DNA from: Diatrype stigma
Taxonomy: Eukaryota; Ascomycota; Sordariomycetes; Xylariales; Diatrypaceae
Length of the DNA: 64,000 nt
Reading direction: 5' to 3'
Assembly: GCA_022225965.2 (NCBI GenBank)
Contig: JAKJXP020000061.1
Location: 222,282-286,281 of the forward strand
Each line of letters begins with the position of its first letter. The first letter of the stretch is position 1. Below, in pieces: positions 47,999 through 59,802 of the stretch. The notes under the pieces were generated by a model. It searched no databases, had not been told where the DNA came from, and worked only from the letters and a program-made list of their open reading frames with translations. The position numbers and the translations under genes are program-made.

Positions 47999-50900
47999 AT
48001 GGTCGTCGATGCGCCGGACGATATCGTCGTCTCCGCCAACCAAAACGAGAAAGATGAAGTCGCTATCATCAACCCAGACCAGCTCGACAACGATGCGGAG
48101 CATGAGAACATAACATTGGCGACTGACTGTACGTTACTCGACGTAATGATGTCATAGTATAAAACGACGGGTTTATGCTGACTTTCGCACTTGTTACCAG
48201 TCGAAACCATGAAGGAGATTGTACTACCGCCGCTACCTGAGGAACCAAAAATTGTCGAAGACGTTATTGATACTTGGACGGTAGAGAATTGGCGGCACCT
48301 CCCTAAGAAGGAACATGGTCCCATATTCCAAGCTGGTGGATATCCATGGTCAGTCAACTTGGAACTTCCTTTTCGCGACTATTCACATAGCTAACGTGAA
48401 GATTGACGAAACAGGCGCATCCTCCTCTTTCCCTTTGGCAATAATGTTGACCAGGCCTCTGTATATCTCGAGCATGGCTTTACGGATACGAATAGCATCC
48501 CGGACGATTGGAGTTGCTGCGTGCAGTTCGGGTTGGTAATGTGGAATGTCAACGACCCTTCTCTCTTGCAACATCATACTGCCCATCATCGGTTCACTAA
48601 GGAGGAGAGTGATTGGGGGTTTACACGTTTCCTCGAGTTGAGACGGATGTTCCAGCAACCTTGGGAGGGGTCTAATCGTACGCTTGTCGAGAACGAATCC
48701 GTCAACATCACTGCCTATGTCCGCGTCGTAGAAGATGAGACGGGTGTCTTATGGCACAATATGAACAACTACGACTCCAAGAAGGAGACCGGCTTTGTTG
48801 GTCTCAAGAACCAGGGTGCTACATGCTACCTCAATTCCTTGTTGCAGTCGTTGTATTTCACAAACGCCTTCCGGAAGGTAATGCGCGTCCAGTCGAAAAC
48901 TTCCGTGCTTGCCAAGTTGCTGACCTTCCACAGGCTGTCTACGAGATCCCAACTGCCGATGATGAAAGCATTGCCAACAGTGCCTATGCACTTCAGAGAT
49001 TATTTTACCAGCTTCAGATATCTAATGCGGCTGTTGGGACCAACGAGTTAACAAAGTCCTTTGGTTGGGACACCCGGCATATCTTCGAGCAGCAGGACGT
49101 TCAGGAGCTCTCTCGTAAGCTAATCGAACGGATGGAGGAGCGGATGAAAGGCACAGCTGCGCAAGATGCCCTGCCGCGTATGCTTAGCGGCAAGGTCAAG
49201 ACCTATGTCTCCTGCATCAACGTGGACTACGAGTCTAGTCGGATGGAGGATTTTTGGGACATTCAACTCAACGTTCAGGGCATTCAGACTCTACAGGACA
49301 GCTTCAAAGACTACATCCAACAGGAAACTCTGGATGGCGACAACAAATATTGGGCAGGCGACGAGTTCAAGTACCAAGATGCACACAAAGGAGTTATCTT
49401 CCAGAGTTTCCCTGAGGTTCTTCATCTGCACCTAAAACGCTTCGAATATGATATTCAACGCGATGCTATGATGAAAATCAATGACCGGTTTGAGTTCCCC
49501 GAGACTCTAGACCTCGAGCCATACCTCGAGAAGGATGCAGACAGGTCTGAGCCCTGGACGTACAAACTGCATGGTGTGCTCATCCACAGTGGTGATCTCA
49601 ATGCAGGCCATTATTATGCGTTCCTGAAACCAAACAAGGATGGTTGGTTCTACAAGTTCGATGATGACAAGGTCACGAAGGCTACCATGAGGGAGGTTTT
49701 CGAGGATGCTTTTGGGGGTGAATACAAGACCTCCATAATACAACCACGAAGCGCCATGCAGAGAAAGCAACCACCCATGCGGCAGATGAACGCATACATG
49801 TTGGTGTATATCCGAGAGTCGAGGCTTGACAGTGTTCTGACACCCGTCACTAAGGAAGACACCCCTCAACACCTCCGTAAGCTATCCCCAACTTTCCCTT
49901 CCAAAACTTTGCGGTCTTTAGGCGCTTACATGTAGTACAGAAAAGAGATTAGACGAGGAGGCTGCCCTGCGAGAGGCCAGGAAGAGAGAACGCGAGGAGC
50001 AACACCTCTACCTCCCCGTCAAAGTTGTGACACCTGATACTTTTAGCTGCCACTCGACTACGGACCTCACGAATTTCGACGCGGATCCTTCTTCTGATAA
50101 CGCGGCGCCCAGGCTCTACCGCATGAAAAAGCAGGCCACCATAGAGGATCTAGTCAAGACAGTAGCAGAAGACTTGAATCAAGACCCGAGGAGGGTGCGT
50201 CTTTGGATCATGGTTAACCGGCAAAACAAGACGACAAGACCAGACCAACCCATCATGGATCTCAAACCAACGATAGAAGAGACATTTTCGCGGTCTGCTG
50301 GAACCAGCAGAGACTACTCGCTACGGGTCTGGACTGAGATAGCTGAGGAAGTTGACGCCCAAGGCGAAGCAATTTGGCCAACTTACCAAGGAAATGCTAA
50401 TGGTGTCGTTGTCAAGAATGATCTCATTCTTTTGTTCTTGAAGTATTTCGACATCGAAAAGCAGACTCTTCGCGGCATTGGTCACCTCTACGTGAGTAAG
50501 GAGAAGAAGGTTGAGGAACTCGTACCCATCCTCTCGAAGAAAATGGGCTGGGGCGATAAACTGCCCGCGGGCGAGCAGTTGCACATGTGGGAGGAGATCA
50601 AGCCCAGCATGATCGAGACCCTCAAGCCCAAACAGTCTCTAAAAGCGGCCGAGCTTCAGGACGGCGATATCATTTGCTTCCAGAAACTCCCGGATAAGAA
50701 ATCATCCGGTGAGCTACTAGGGAAGATGTCTCGTCTTGGTGATAAGAGCTCAGAAGAGGTTGTCAAAAAGTGGGACCATTTTGATGACGCGAAGGAGTTC
50801 TACGACTTCTTGCTACACAAGAGGGACATCAGATTCGACCCCCATCCGCGTTGCGAGAAAGAGGGCCTCCAACCGTTCATTCTAACGATCAGCTCCAAGA

Positions 50901-51902
50901 TCAACTATGACCAGCTTGCTGAACGGGTTGGTGAGCACCTCCAAGTAGACCAGACACATCTTCGCTTCTTCACCGCCAATGCCACGACGGGAGCACCAAA
51001 GATGCCCATCAGGCGGGCGCTCAACATGACCGTCGCGCAGCTTCTCAACCCCAACAATTACCAGCATAATCTTCAGACAAAGTCGGATTCGCTTTACTAC
51101 GAGGTGTTGGACATGAGTCTTGCTGAACTTGACATGAAGAAGAACGTGAAGGTGACGTGGCTCAGCGAAGGTATCACGAAGGCCGTAAGTACACAGCTAT
51201 CTCAGGGCAGTAGACAAGATCTAACCAAAACGATATAGGAGACGTACGATGTTCTCGTCAACAAACAAGGGCATATCGAAGATCTCATCCAGGGACTTAC
51301 CAAAAAGGCACAACTACAGGATGAGCGTGAAGGTGGCCGGATACGGGTCTACGAAATTCACAATCATAGGATTTTCCGCGAGTTGACGTCCAATTACCCG
51401 GTCCTTAGTATTAATGATTATGCGGACTTGATTGCTGAGCGGATTCCCGAGGAAGAAGCAGATGCCGATGAGAGAGATTTCATCAAGTGCTTCCATTTCC
51501 AGGCTGACCCAAGTCGAGCACATGGTATTCCCTTCAAGTTCCTCCTTGTAGCAGTACGTATTTTGCAACCTACTGATCCCAAACAGTTAAAATTGACATG
51601 ATATTCTAGGGCGAGACATTTGCAGAAACGAAGAAACGGCTGGAGAAGCGAACGGGCGTCAAAGGCAAGGCCTTTGAAAAGATCAAGTTCGCAGTCATCA
51701 AACGATACCAAAAGCCTGACTACCTTACTGACGGTGAGTACTGAAAGAGTATCCCTATACTGGTGACTGTGAATCTAACAATGCAGCAGAGCGAATTCTT
51801 TACGATGAAGGAGGTAACGTGGAGGACGACGTTACCCTTGGTCTAGATCATGTTGATCGTACGAGGTCGACACGGAACGGTGGAGAGATGTTCCTCAAAT
51901 AG
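47999..51902 (+). CDS. Ubiquitin carboxyl-terminal hydrolase, USP7/Ubp15 type
   Basis: Eight exons: 47999-48128, 48201-48348, 48415-48877, 48934-49876, 49941-51184, 51239-51553, 51610-51733, 51787-51902; 1160 aa (yeast Ubp15 is 1230). All introns are 53-72 nt with CTGAC/CTAAC-type branch sites. A MATH domain (about 68-200; WTVENWRHL near its start) precedes the USP domain. The USP domain has the Cys box [16 protein letters not shown] (Cys230), QQDVQE, and the His box [11 protein letters not shown] (His473). The remaining about 650 residues match the C-terminal ubiquitin-like (HUBL) region of USP7, starting around LYLPVKVV. It removes ubiquitin from targets; yeast Ubp15 acts in endocytosis, peroxisomal export and cell-cycle control. 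ATG 47,999 is chosen as the first in-frame start. Alternatively ATG at 47,431 spliced to 47,966 adds about 11 residues. The last acceptor is a NAGNAG (GCAGCAG), so one Ala is optional. Confidence 0.95.
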
Positions 51903-53793
51903 AGGGATCAGTTCAGCGCACGCACGATTTACTGACTCGATCCGTACATACTATGCGCTCTTCACCCGATATCTTACCCTCGCAGCATTTTGTTAGAATA
52001 GCATGCGGACTCTGTAAGGCCGATTGGGAATCGAGGCTGTCCGAATATCCCTTTCCTGTACTTAGTAGATGTTTCCTTGGCATTGCGACAGCTTCATCCA
52101 CGTAGCACTATTTGTCGCTGTGGTAGCCCTGCGTACCGGATGCGCCATACGCATTCTTGGTCCCAGGATCCAAGACGAGGAAGTCAAACCGGTGGAATGG
52201 GACAGGCAGACAGGTCGAGAGAATTATTATCACTTGGTTCGGTATGGTATGATATCCGCTATTCCTTGCGGTATAAACGGGCAGGCAGAGGCATCCATCG
52301 GTTCAGGCATACGAGCAGCTAGATGACCTTCCAGGAATTGCAATGAAGAACATGATTTTCGAAAGGAGAGGCCGCAAGTCATATGCGTTTGCGCGTGTAC
52401 TAGTCATTAGTTACGTTGGCTGTCAGGTGAAGTTGAAGCTTACAATACCATCGTATAGCATGGCCGACGCGTCATACCGCCTTGCCGCTTGAAGCTCAGC
52501 TCGCTATTGTTGCTTTGAGGGGTCGGCCATAGCCTTCTCGTCGATGACTGTAGGTAGCTCGCCCATAAGACCATCCATAAGACATAGATGTGTAAGTTTT
52601 CGAGGGTTGTTGAGTCAACGAAGATGCTCGTAGGCTAGGCCGCTGAAGGGATGAAGAAGTCGAGGTCCTCGACTTGATTGAAGTTTATAGTTCCAGGCAC
52701 AACTACGAAAATACCGTGTAGCGCTGGAATGATGGCTCATACATCACAAGAAACAAATGGCAGGTCATAACAGGGTCGGCGGGGAGCGGATCCTCCTCCC
52801 TTCTGGCCGCTCTTGGCAGCAGCCCTGGGACGTTTATCGTTTTCCCAAGGACCGTGCCGAAACAACCACACAATGTACCGGCCCACCTCGAAAGCCGGGG
52901 TTCTTTCTATACCTGGTTCGGAGGCCAGCCCAATCCGGGATGCGCTCTAGTCTAGTCGACTGGGCTCTAGTATCTTGCCGCGATTCGAAGGGATCTAGAA
53001 TGTTCATGCGTAGGTATGCAAGGTGTCGTCACGATCCAAGACAAGGACAAGTTATCTACACAAGTACGAGAATATTAATTGTATACACATATCTGAATCA
53101 AGGAGATGAAAGAAGGGCGAGGAAGCGAAAAAAGAAGAGAGACACACGAGGGCTGTTCTCCCTTTCTTGACCCAGCCCCGACCGACAACCGGTGACCGCC
53201 CGACACCCGACTTCCATGCGCCCAGACGCGCAGTGCGCCTGCTGACGTTGGCTTGGCCTAGACTAGACTACATCTTCGTGTGGGTTCCGTTCCCGGGCGT
53301 CGGGTCCCTCAGCCTGTTACCTAGACCACACTAGTAACTTGGTTTCAAGATGTCGTTGCCGGTTACCCAGTTGCCCACGAGAGAAGCGCTGGAGGGAAGG
53401 AATCTGGGGTTTGGTTTGGGGATTAGGTACTAACTACAGACTACAGTATGGCGTCTGGGCGTGTAAGCACCAGGGGTGGGAGCCGGGCTCGGCTCTGGCT
53501 TGGCTGAGCCTGCCTGCCTGGGTTTACCAGCAGCGACCACTCCCTTTCTGCGAGAACAGTAATACTGGAATAAAATTAGGATACGTATACGTAGCTGATA
53601 GGGTATGTAATAAGAAAGTCCTAACGTAGAGCCACTGTTATGTCTTCCCAGTGATGAGAGAAAGAAAGCCGTTCCGTTCATCCTTCCGCGTGTCTCACCC
53701 GCCATCGCTCATTTCTCACTTACGATTTGTCTGGCCAATCTCTCAGGGTAGAGTAGAACGACGAATACGTACCTACATGATTTGTTGAACGAA
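51903..53793. other. Intergenic region, no convincing gene
   Basis: About 1.9 kb between the deubiquitinase and the arylsulfotransferase-like gene. Frames at 52,069-52,326 and 52,757-53,170 have no recognisable family, no splice support and mixed codon use. Its right part should hold the promoter of the next gene. Several TAGACTAG/CTAGTCTAG-like short inverted motifs occur near 52,950 and 53,260. Confidence 0.5.
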
Positions 53794-55572
53794 ATGCCGA
53801 AGTTTGCGTCGCCAATGCCGTCGTCATTGGCTCTCCTTCTCCTGGCTGCCCTGTCGCCGCTTGGGCTTGGGCCGCTTCGAGGGGCGCTCGCCGACCAGCC
53901 GCACTTCGGGGCGGCCGACTACGAGGCCTACAACAGCGGTGCGTACGGCGACCGCCCGAACCAGACCTACCACTCGTCTGACATCCGGTCGCCGGCATTC
54001 CTGATCAACACGTGGAAGAAGGAGGCCGTCAGCCCCGAGACGCACATTTTCTTGTCGCCGGCGGTGGGGGGGCAGCACCGCAGCCCGATGGTGTTCTCGG
54101 CGCGGGACCTCAGCCTGGTGTACGCCGACCCGTCGTGGGACGGGGGCCAGACGGCCAACCTGCAGTGGCACGACGGCCGCGCCTACCTGACCTTCTGGTC
54201 CGGGCGTGACTACATCGGCTGGGGCTCCGGGTACGGGCTCATGCTCGACGACAGCTTCCGGCTGTTCGCCAACGTCACGACGACGGACGACGCCTTCCCG
54301 GCCACGGGCGCCGACAGCCACGAGTTCCAGCTGACGCACGACGGCGGCGCCCTGGTCAACAACTACTACAAGCGGCCCGACGTCGACATCAGCGCCCTGG
54401 GCGGGCCGGCCGACGGCCTGCTGCACGACAGCGCGTTCCAGGAGATCGACCTGGCCACGGGGGCGGCGCGGTTCACGTGGCGCGCCAGCGACCACTTCGC
54501 CCTGCACGAGTCCATGAACGGCTACATCTTCGACGCCGACGGCGGCGGCTGGGACTGGTTCCACCAGAACAGCCTGCAGAAGACGGCGCCGGGCGGCGAC
54601 TACCTGATCTCGGCGCGCCACCTGAGCTGCATCGCGCTCGTCAGCGGCCGCGACGGGTCCCGGCTCTGGCAGCTCGGCGGCAAGAACAACAGCTTCGAGG
54701 ACCTGAGCGGCGGGCGCGCCACCCGCTTCGGGTTCCAGCACCACGCGCGCTTCGCCGAGGACGGCCCCCGCGACGCCGCCGGCCGCTGGACCGAGCTGAC
54801 CTTCTTCGCCAACAACGCCGAGTTCGCCGGCGGCGCCCCGACCCCCGGATGCCGCGACGACGATGGCGGCACGTGCTCGCGCGCCGTGCGCGTCGCGCTC
54901 GACTACGACCGCATGACGGCGCGGCTCGTGCGCGACTGGCACCACCCGCGCGGCGTGCAGGCGTGGGCCCAGGGCGGCGTGCACGCGCTGCCGGGCGGCG
55001 GCGCCCTCGTCGCCTGGGGCACCGTCCCGTCCGTCACCGAGGTCGCGGCCGACGGCGACACCGTCCTGGAGGTCCAGCTCAGCCCGTGGGCCGCCGCCAC
55101 CGGCGGCCGCGACGGCGTCTCCCTCTACCGCGCCTACAAGCTCAACTTCACGGCCCACCCGCCGTGGGGGCCCAGCGTCGCCTGCGTCGGCGGCAGCACC
55201 CTGTATGTCAGCTGGAATGGGGCTACGGAGGTTGCTGTGTGGTCTGTGGTAAGTTCCTTTTTTGTTTGAGTTTTCTCCGGTAGCTCTTCTGGCTAGCTAG
55301 ATAAGTGTTCCATCACTGACAGACGGTTTTCCTGCCATTTCTTTATTTAGTTCGGAGGCGAGGATACGGTAAATCTTCAGTCAAAAGACCACGTCGTTCC
55401 CCGGGCGGGCTTCGAGACGGCCATCGAGCTGGCGGCGGAAAAGCCGCTGTCATATCGATACGCCCAGGTGCGCGCCCTCGATGCCGAAGGCAAGGCCCTG
55501 GGATCGACCGACTTGGTCGACCTGAGAACCGGAAACGTCCTCACGGTCAAGGTGCAACTCGACCGACAATAG
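53794..55572 (+). CDS. Secreted arylsulfotransferase-family protein
   Basis: Two exons: 53794-55248 and 55351-55572; intron 102 nt (GTAAGT...TTTAG); 558 aa. The N-terminus has a signal peptide (about residues 5-31: SPMPSSLALLLLAALSPLG... to ALA). The body resembles the fungal ASST (Arylsulfotran_2) family, a beta-propeller with repeats such as SPMVFSARDLSLVY, NLQWHDGRAYLTFWSG and GYGLMLDDSFRLF, plus HDSAFQEIDLATG and FQHHARF. Bacterial ASSTs transfer sulfate between phenols using a catalytic His; the fungal members' activity is not established, so substrate is unknown. N-glycosylation sequons occur (for example NQTY). Codon third positions are almost all G or C, sharply above PWP2 or the deubiquitinase. 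It faces the SDR gene 1.1 kb away. Confidence 0.82.
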
Positions 55573-56649
55573 TAAATATCGAGGGGAGTGCGGCTATGTA
55601 GGATACATAGGAGGAAATAAAGCCCCCATATCGAGGACCAGGACGAGGATCCGGAGCTCTAGGTTTGGGGAAACCCTAGATGTATATTGACCGTGGTCCT
55701 TCGTAACAAAAGGGGTTTTCGAAAATGTGCTTGCGACAGGAAACAGGAAATGGGACTAACACAACGAAGAAACCAATCCGACCGATCGACAAATCCAGCC
55801 AGTCAGTCAGTCGCCTTGAATCACAGAGTCCTGCTTTGGGGGTTGGAATCAGGTAGTTTGCTGTAAAAGTCCCCCCAAAGTTTTGCGGGAGGCTAGGACT
55901 GTAGTTAACTGATGACTTCTGGCGACCTAGCAGTTGGATTCTCGTATTCATTCATGGTTGATGTGGGCACGGGAAGCATGGGGGGGGGCTCGCATTGCCT
56001 TAACCCCCGAATGTGGGGTGCTATAATTGCACCATCACCGCAATCAATTGCGCTATCTAACCCTGGGACAAGGACGTGATGTTCCTTCGACGTTAGGCTC
56101 AACCGAACGTTCCATAGCGAAGCTCAACTGTCAGGATATCAGGATAAAGATGGTTCTCGTTATTACTCAAGTATACTTCGTAGGAGAGCCTTGGTGTTTT
56201 CTGAAACTGGGTTCTAGGCTGGGATGGCGTTGTTGAGCATGGGCATATATATGGTCGGAGTTCTTGCATAATACATTCTATACTTAACCCTGCTGAGTTT
56301 CATAAAGTAGCGAATATATGTGACATTGAGTAGACGGCTTTCCATAAAGTTTGTCGACGTTGGTGGTCAGTATTAGGCTTTTTGTTTTGCCTCGTGGGGA
56401 GAGATGGGTGCGGTCACTTCATACAAGATTAGGGGCGTTCAGTATGTTCAGTATGTTGACTACTGGCCAAGGCAATATTTAAAGTTCTGACCGGACGACA
56501 GTCACATTTATACTCATGGTATAGTGCAAGGCTGAAGAGGAAGCCCTGGGTATATGTCTAGGTTACGTTTACTTTACGAACGTGTGGTGGCGGAGGGGCA
56601 ATCCCTTAACGTAGAAGATATGGTGTAGTATTATTACAGCTCACTCGTC
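55573..56649. other. Convergent spacer
   Basis: About 1.1 kb between the 3' ends of the arylsulfotransferase-like and SDR genes. No gene was recognised. Imperfect short direct repeats (CAGTCAGTCAGT near 55,800; TTCAGTATGTTCAGTATG near 56,438) are present. Confidence 0.5.
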
Positions 56650-57952
56650 CTAAGAATCATGTGGCTCACCCTGACTAGTACAAGCCGCGAACACCTTCAG
56701 CGTTTGATCCCACACGACCTCATCCACACCCCGTTGCCTCATCTCAGCGAGCACCTCCTCGTTATCGACGCTCTCGCCCTCCGCATCGACCAGGAATATC
56801 CCGCCGCCTGATAGCTTCGCGAAGTCGAGCCCCTCGGGCACGGGCACGAGACCCTGAGGCTGACCCTGTTGTCGGGCTGCGGCGGCAGCATACCGAGCGC
56901 TCGTAGCAAGGAACAGGCCGAGCGCGCCGGCCTCGTCCTGGCTCTTGGCGTTCTGGAGCCGGGCCCGCATCTCGGGGCCGCCAAGCTGCCGTAGCCGCTC
57001 CAGACCGGGCGTCTCCACGGTCCCGGGGAACCAGTGCACGATGCTGAGGCGCGGGTTCGGGTCCGAATTCTGGCCACTACCACTACCACTACTACGCGCC
57101 AGACGCTCCAACGCCAGCGTGCCCATCGTGGCGGTGTGCCGCGACACGCCCCACGACGACCAGGCCCCCGGCGCCCGCAGGTCCAGGTCCGCCTCGTTGA
57201 GGGGAGCCTCCATGCCGCCGGCCAGGACCGAGACGATGCGGGGGTTCTCCGCTGCTTTGAGGAGCGGGAGCAGGAGTTGTACCGCCCGCAGGCGCGAGTA
57301 GTACCGCGTCGACATAGACTGTATGTGCATAGGCGGGTTTGTTAGTTAGTGCAATAGGGGCTATGCCAACGAACAACCATCGTCATCTGAAGTTCGTCCA
57401 CTATATATCTCTAGTTTTCCTTCCTCTCGCAAAGAGGTCCCACACCATCTCCTTTCTTTTCCTTTTGTCCCCATCCCTTAAAACCAAAACTTGAAAATGA
57501 AAGAAAATAGGAACCTCAAAAGGCTTTAGGGGAAAAGCGCGATGGCAAGCTCAACTCACCGGGTCCAGCCCCTCGCTAGTATCCTCGTCGCGGGCCCCCA
57601 GGGCCATGAACCCGGCCGACAGGACGAGGAGGTCGAGCTTCTTCACCTCTCCTCTAAACACGGCGACAGCGCGGTCGACCTCGGAGACGAGCGAGGTGTC
57701 GGCCGTGATCAGCGTGAACGTGGCGTCCGGGCGGTCCCGGCGCAGCGACGCCAGCAGCTCCTCGTGGGCGGCGGCGGCGCCGGGCCGCGCGACGCTGTAG
57801 ATGCGCGCCGAGGGCGGCGCGTGCCGCGCGAGGTGCTGCAGCGCGCTCTGCCCGATGCCCTTCGTCGCACCGATGAAGAGCGCCACGAGGCCGGCGGGCA
57901 GACTGCTCGCGATGCGCGCGTTGGACTGCTGGATCGTTTGGAGGGAGACCAT
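56650..57952 (-). CDS. Short-chain dehydrogenase/reductase, atypical active site
   Basis: Two exons: 57952-57560 and 57318-56650; intron 241 nt, phase 0 (GTGAGT donor, CATACAG acceptor); 353 aa. The Rossmann cofactor motif is GATKGIG (28-34), and LSAGFMA stands for the NNAG element. After splicing, EGLDPSMSTRYYSRLRAVQL is the helix that follows in this fungal SDR group, and VSVLAGG covers the Ser region. The usual YxxxK is not obvious; the expected place reads SSWGVSRHTATM, so Tyr and Lys may be lost or replaced. Such SDRs often sit in secondary metabolism, but no partner genes are near. It may be a divergent or catalytically altered NAD(P)-binding protein. It diverges from TIM22. Confidence 0.85.
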
Positions 57953-58970
57953 CTTTGTCTTTCCTTAATATTCTACGCTCCTTCTTGTAAACTGACAGAC
58001 GAGGATGTGACAGATGCTACAGATGAAGAAGAACTGATTAGGCAGTGACGGCTTCTTTGGCTTTGCTCCTGCTTTGGTCGCCTTACGCGCGGATCTTATA
58101 TGTCTGTCTGGGTTTTACATCTTCAAGCACACTGTCATCATCTAGTAGTTATGCTATTGGTACTCGGAGGGTTGATATTTGTGCAATTTGTCAGCCGAAG
58201 TGCAGCTGGAAGGCCAGTTCCAATTCCGCATTTTATGCTTGATCCGAACCCCGAGGAGGTTGGTCAGCAATGCCAACTCGGCATTGCCAAACTTCAAAGT
58301 CAAAGTGGTTGTAAGAGGTAAAGATTGAAACTGCAGTCGTGAGCTCGGCAACCTGATTGTTTCGCGGGATCTACAGAAACCGCGCGTGGTGATTCAGATG
58401 TGGTGTCAATCTTCACTGGGATCACTTGTAGCAGGGACAAGCTATGATACCTCTTGGATGGGGGCGGGGATTCTCGGACTCAGGTCTACTTGCATGATTC
58501 TGTCGACAAATCCCGTAAATGTGTCCATTTACCTGCCGAGCTGTCTTGCAATGTCTATACATATAAGTGTTTCAGACAGTATGGCTTGATTCGGCATCAT
58601 GATAAACGTTTGAAGATCATTTAGGCTTCGACCAATCGAGATCAATAGGGGGGATAGGGGGGACAACACACGATATGATTGGTACTTTGATTAAGGAAGC
58701 CTTCAATATGTACATCTATGCTATAACCAATACCTATTCAACTAAGCGGAGACTATCATCATACGCAGCCAAGCGGTGGGTCTCAGCAGAGATTCAACTC
58801 GCCAACCTTTATTGCCGATAAGGGAGAGAGGGAGAGATAAGAATTCAGATAAGAATATAGTTATCAAATGGCCCTGACTAGAGATTTGAAGCTCTCGAAT
58901 GCGACACGGCCCGCCTACGCCTTCCTCCTATTGCGCACGATTGATCCCATTTTATTCGGCGTCACATAAC
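57953..58970. promoter_or_regulatory. Divergent intergenic region of the SDR and TIM22 genes
   Basis: About 1.0 kb holding the promoters of both genes. No frame with family resemblance and no repeat pair was recognised. A GGGGGGATAGGGGGGA purine tract is near 58,650. Confidence 0.5.
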
Positions 58971-59802
58971 ATGAGCGGTATATCAGGCGCCGGCGCCCCT
59001 CAAGGGGGGTCGCAGGGCTACGATCCCAATGACCCGAACATCAAGAGAGTTAGTAGTCAACCCGACCGAGCCGTCCTATTTAGAGACGGGGGCGAGTAGG
59101 GAAGAATGCGGCGACTAACACCCTCTTGAATGACAGTTGAACCAGATGATGGAATCTTGTTTCGGCAAGTCCGTCGTCTCTGGCGTGATGGGATTCGGCA
59201 TGGGAGGGCTCTTCGGCATGTTCATGGCTTCGGTAAGTTACCTCTCGCTAGCTAACCTGGCACTTCATCTCTGTTCTCCCGCTATCTTGCTCGATCATTC
59301 CATCGCAGTCCCCGCCTACCCCTTTTCCCTTACCCCACGACCCCCGTCTCCATCTTCTCCCCCCCAAACAGCGCCTCAAACCCCACCGACTGAACACCCA
59401 CCAACCAACAACCCAACTAACCTCAACCACCACCCGAAACAGATGTCCTACGACACGCCCTTCCACGGCGGGCCCGGCGCGCCCGGGTCGCCGCCGCAGA
59501 CGATCGCGTCGCTGCCGCTGCGGCGGCAGCTGGCGGTGGGGTTCAAGGACATGGGGTCGCGGTCGTGGAGCACGGCGAAGAACTTCGGCATGGTGGGCCT
59601 GCTGTTCAGCGGCATCGAGTGCGGCATCGAGGGCTTCCGCGCGCGCAACGACCTAGCCAACGGCGTCGCCGCCGGCTGCCTGACCGGCGGCATCCTCGCC
59701 CGCAACGGCGGGCCCACGGCCGTCGCGGGCGGCTGCGCCGCCTTCGCCGCCTTCAGCGCCGCCATCGACGCGTATATGCGGAGTCCCAAGGACGATGAAT
59801 AA
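58971..59802 (+). CDS. TIM22: Mitochondrial import inner membrane translocase subunit TIM22
   Basis: Three exons: 58971-59048, 59137-59232, 59443-59802; introns 88 and 210 nt with CTAAC branch sites; 177 aa, the size expected for fungal Tim22. The spliced protein reads ...[25 protein letters not shown], the first helix with the conserved MESC start and Gly-rich face. The C-terminal exon has [35 protein letters not shown], the Tim17/Tim22/Tim23 signature, and a last Gly/Ala helix. Four membrane segments are expected. Tim22 forms the carrier-protein insertion pore of the inner membrane. The Cys in ESC and in IEC fit the known disulfide pair. No residues are missing. The second intron is C-rich and long for this locus. 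Confidence 0.95.

Noticed and set aside
52757..53170. 137-codon frame between the deubiquitinase and arylsulfotransferase-like genes
   Set aside because: Mixed composition, ends in a Lys/Arg run, no recognisable domain; likely chance.
53824..55158. 444-codon minus-strand frame over the arylsulfotransferase-like gene
   Set aside because: It exists only because the sense strand has G/C-saturated third positions; it is Ala/Val/Gly/Arg-rich without domain features.
54477..55283. 268-codon Arg-rich + strand frame in another phase
   Set aside because: A frame shadow of the same gene, of low complexity (mostly Arg, Pro, Ala).
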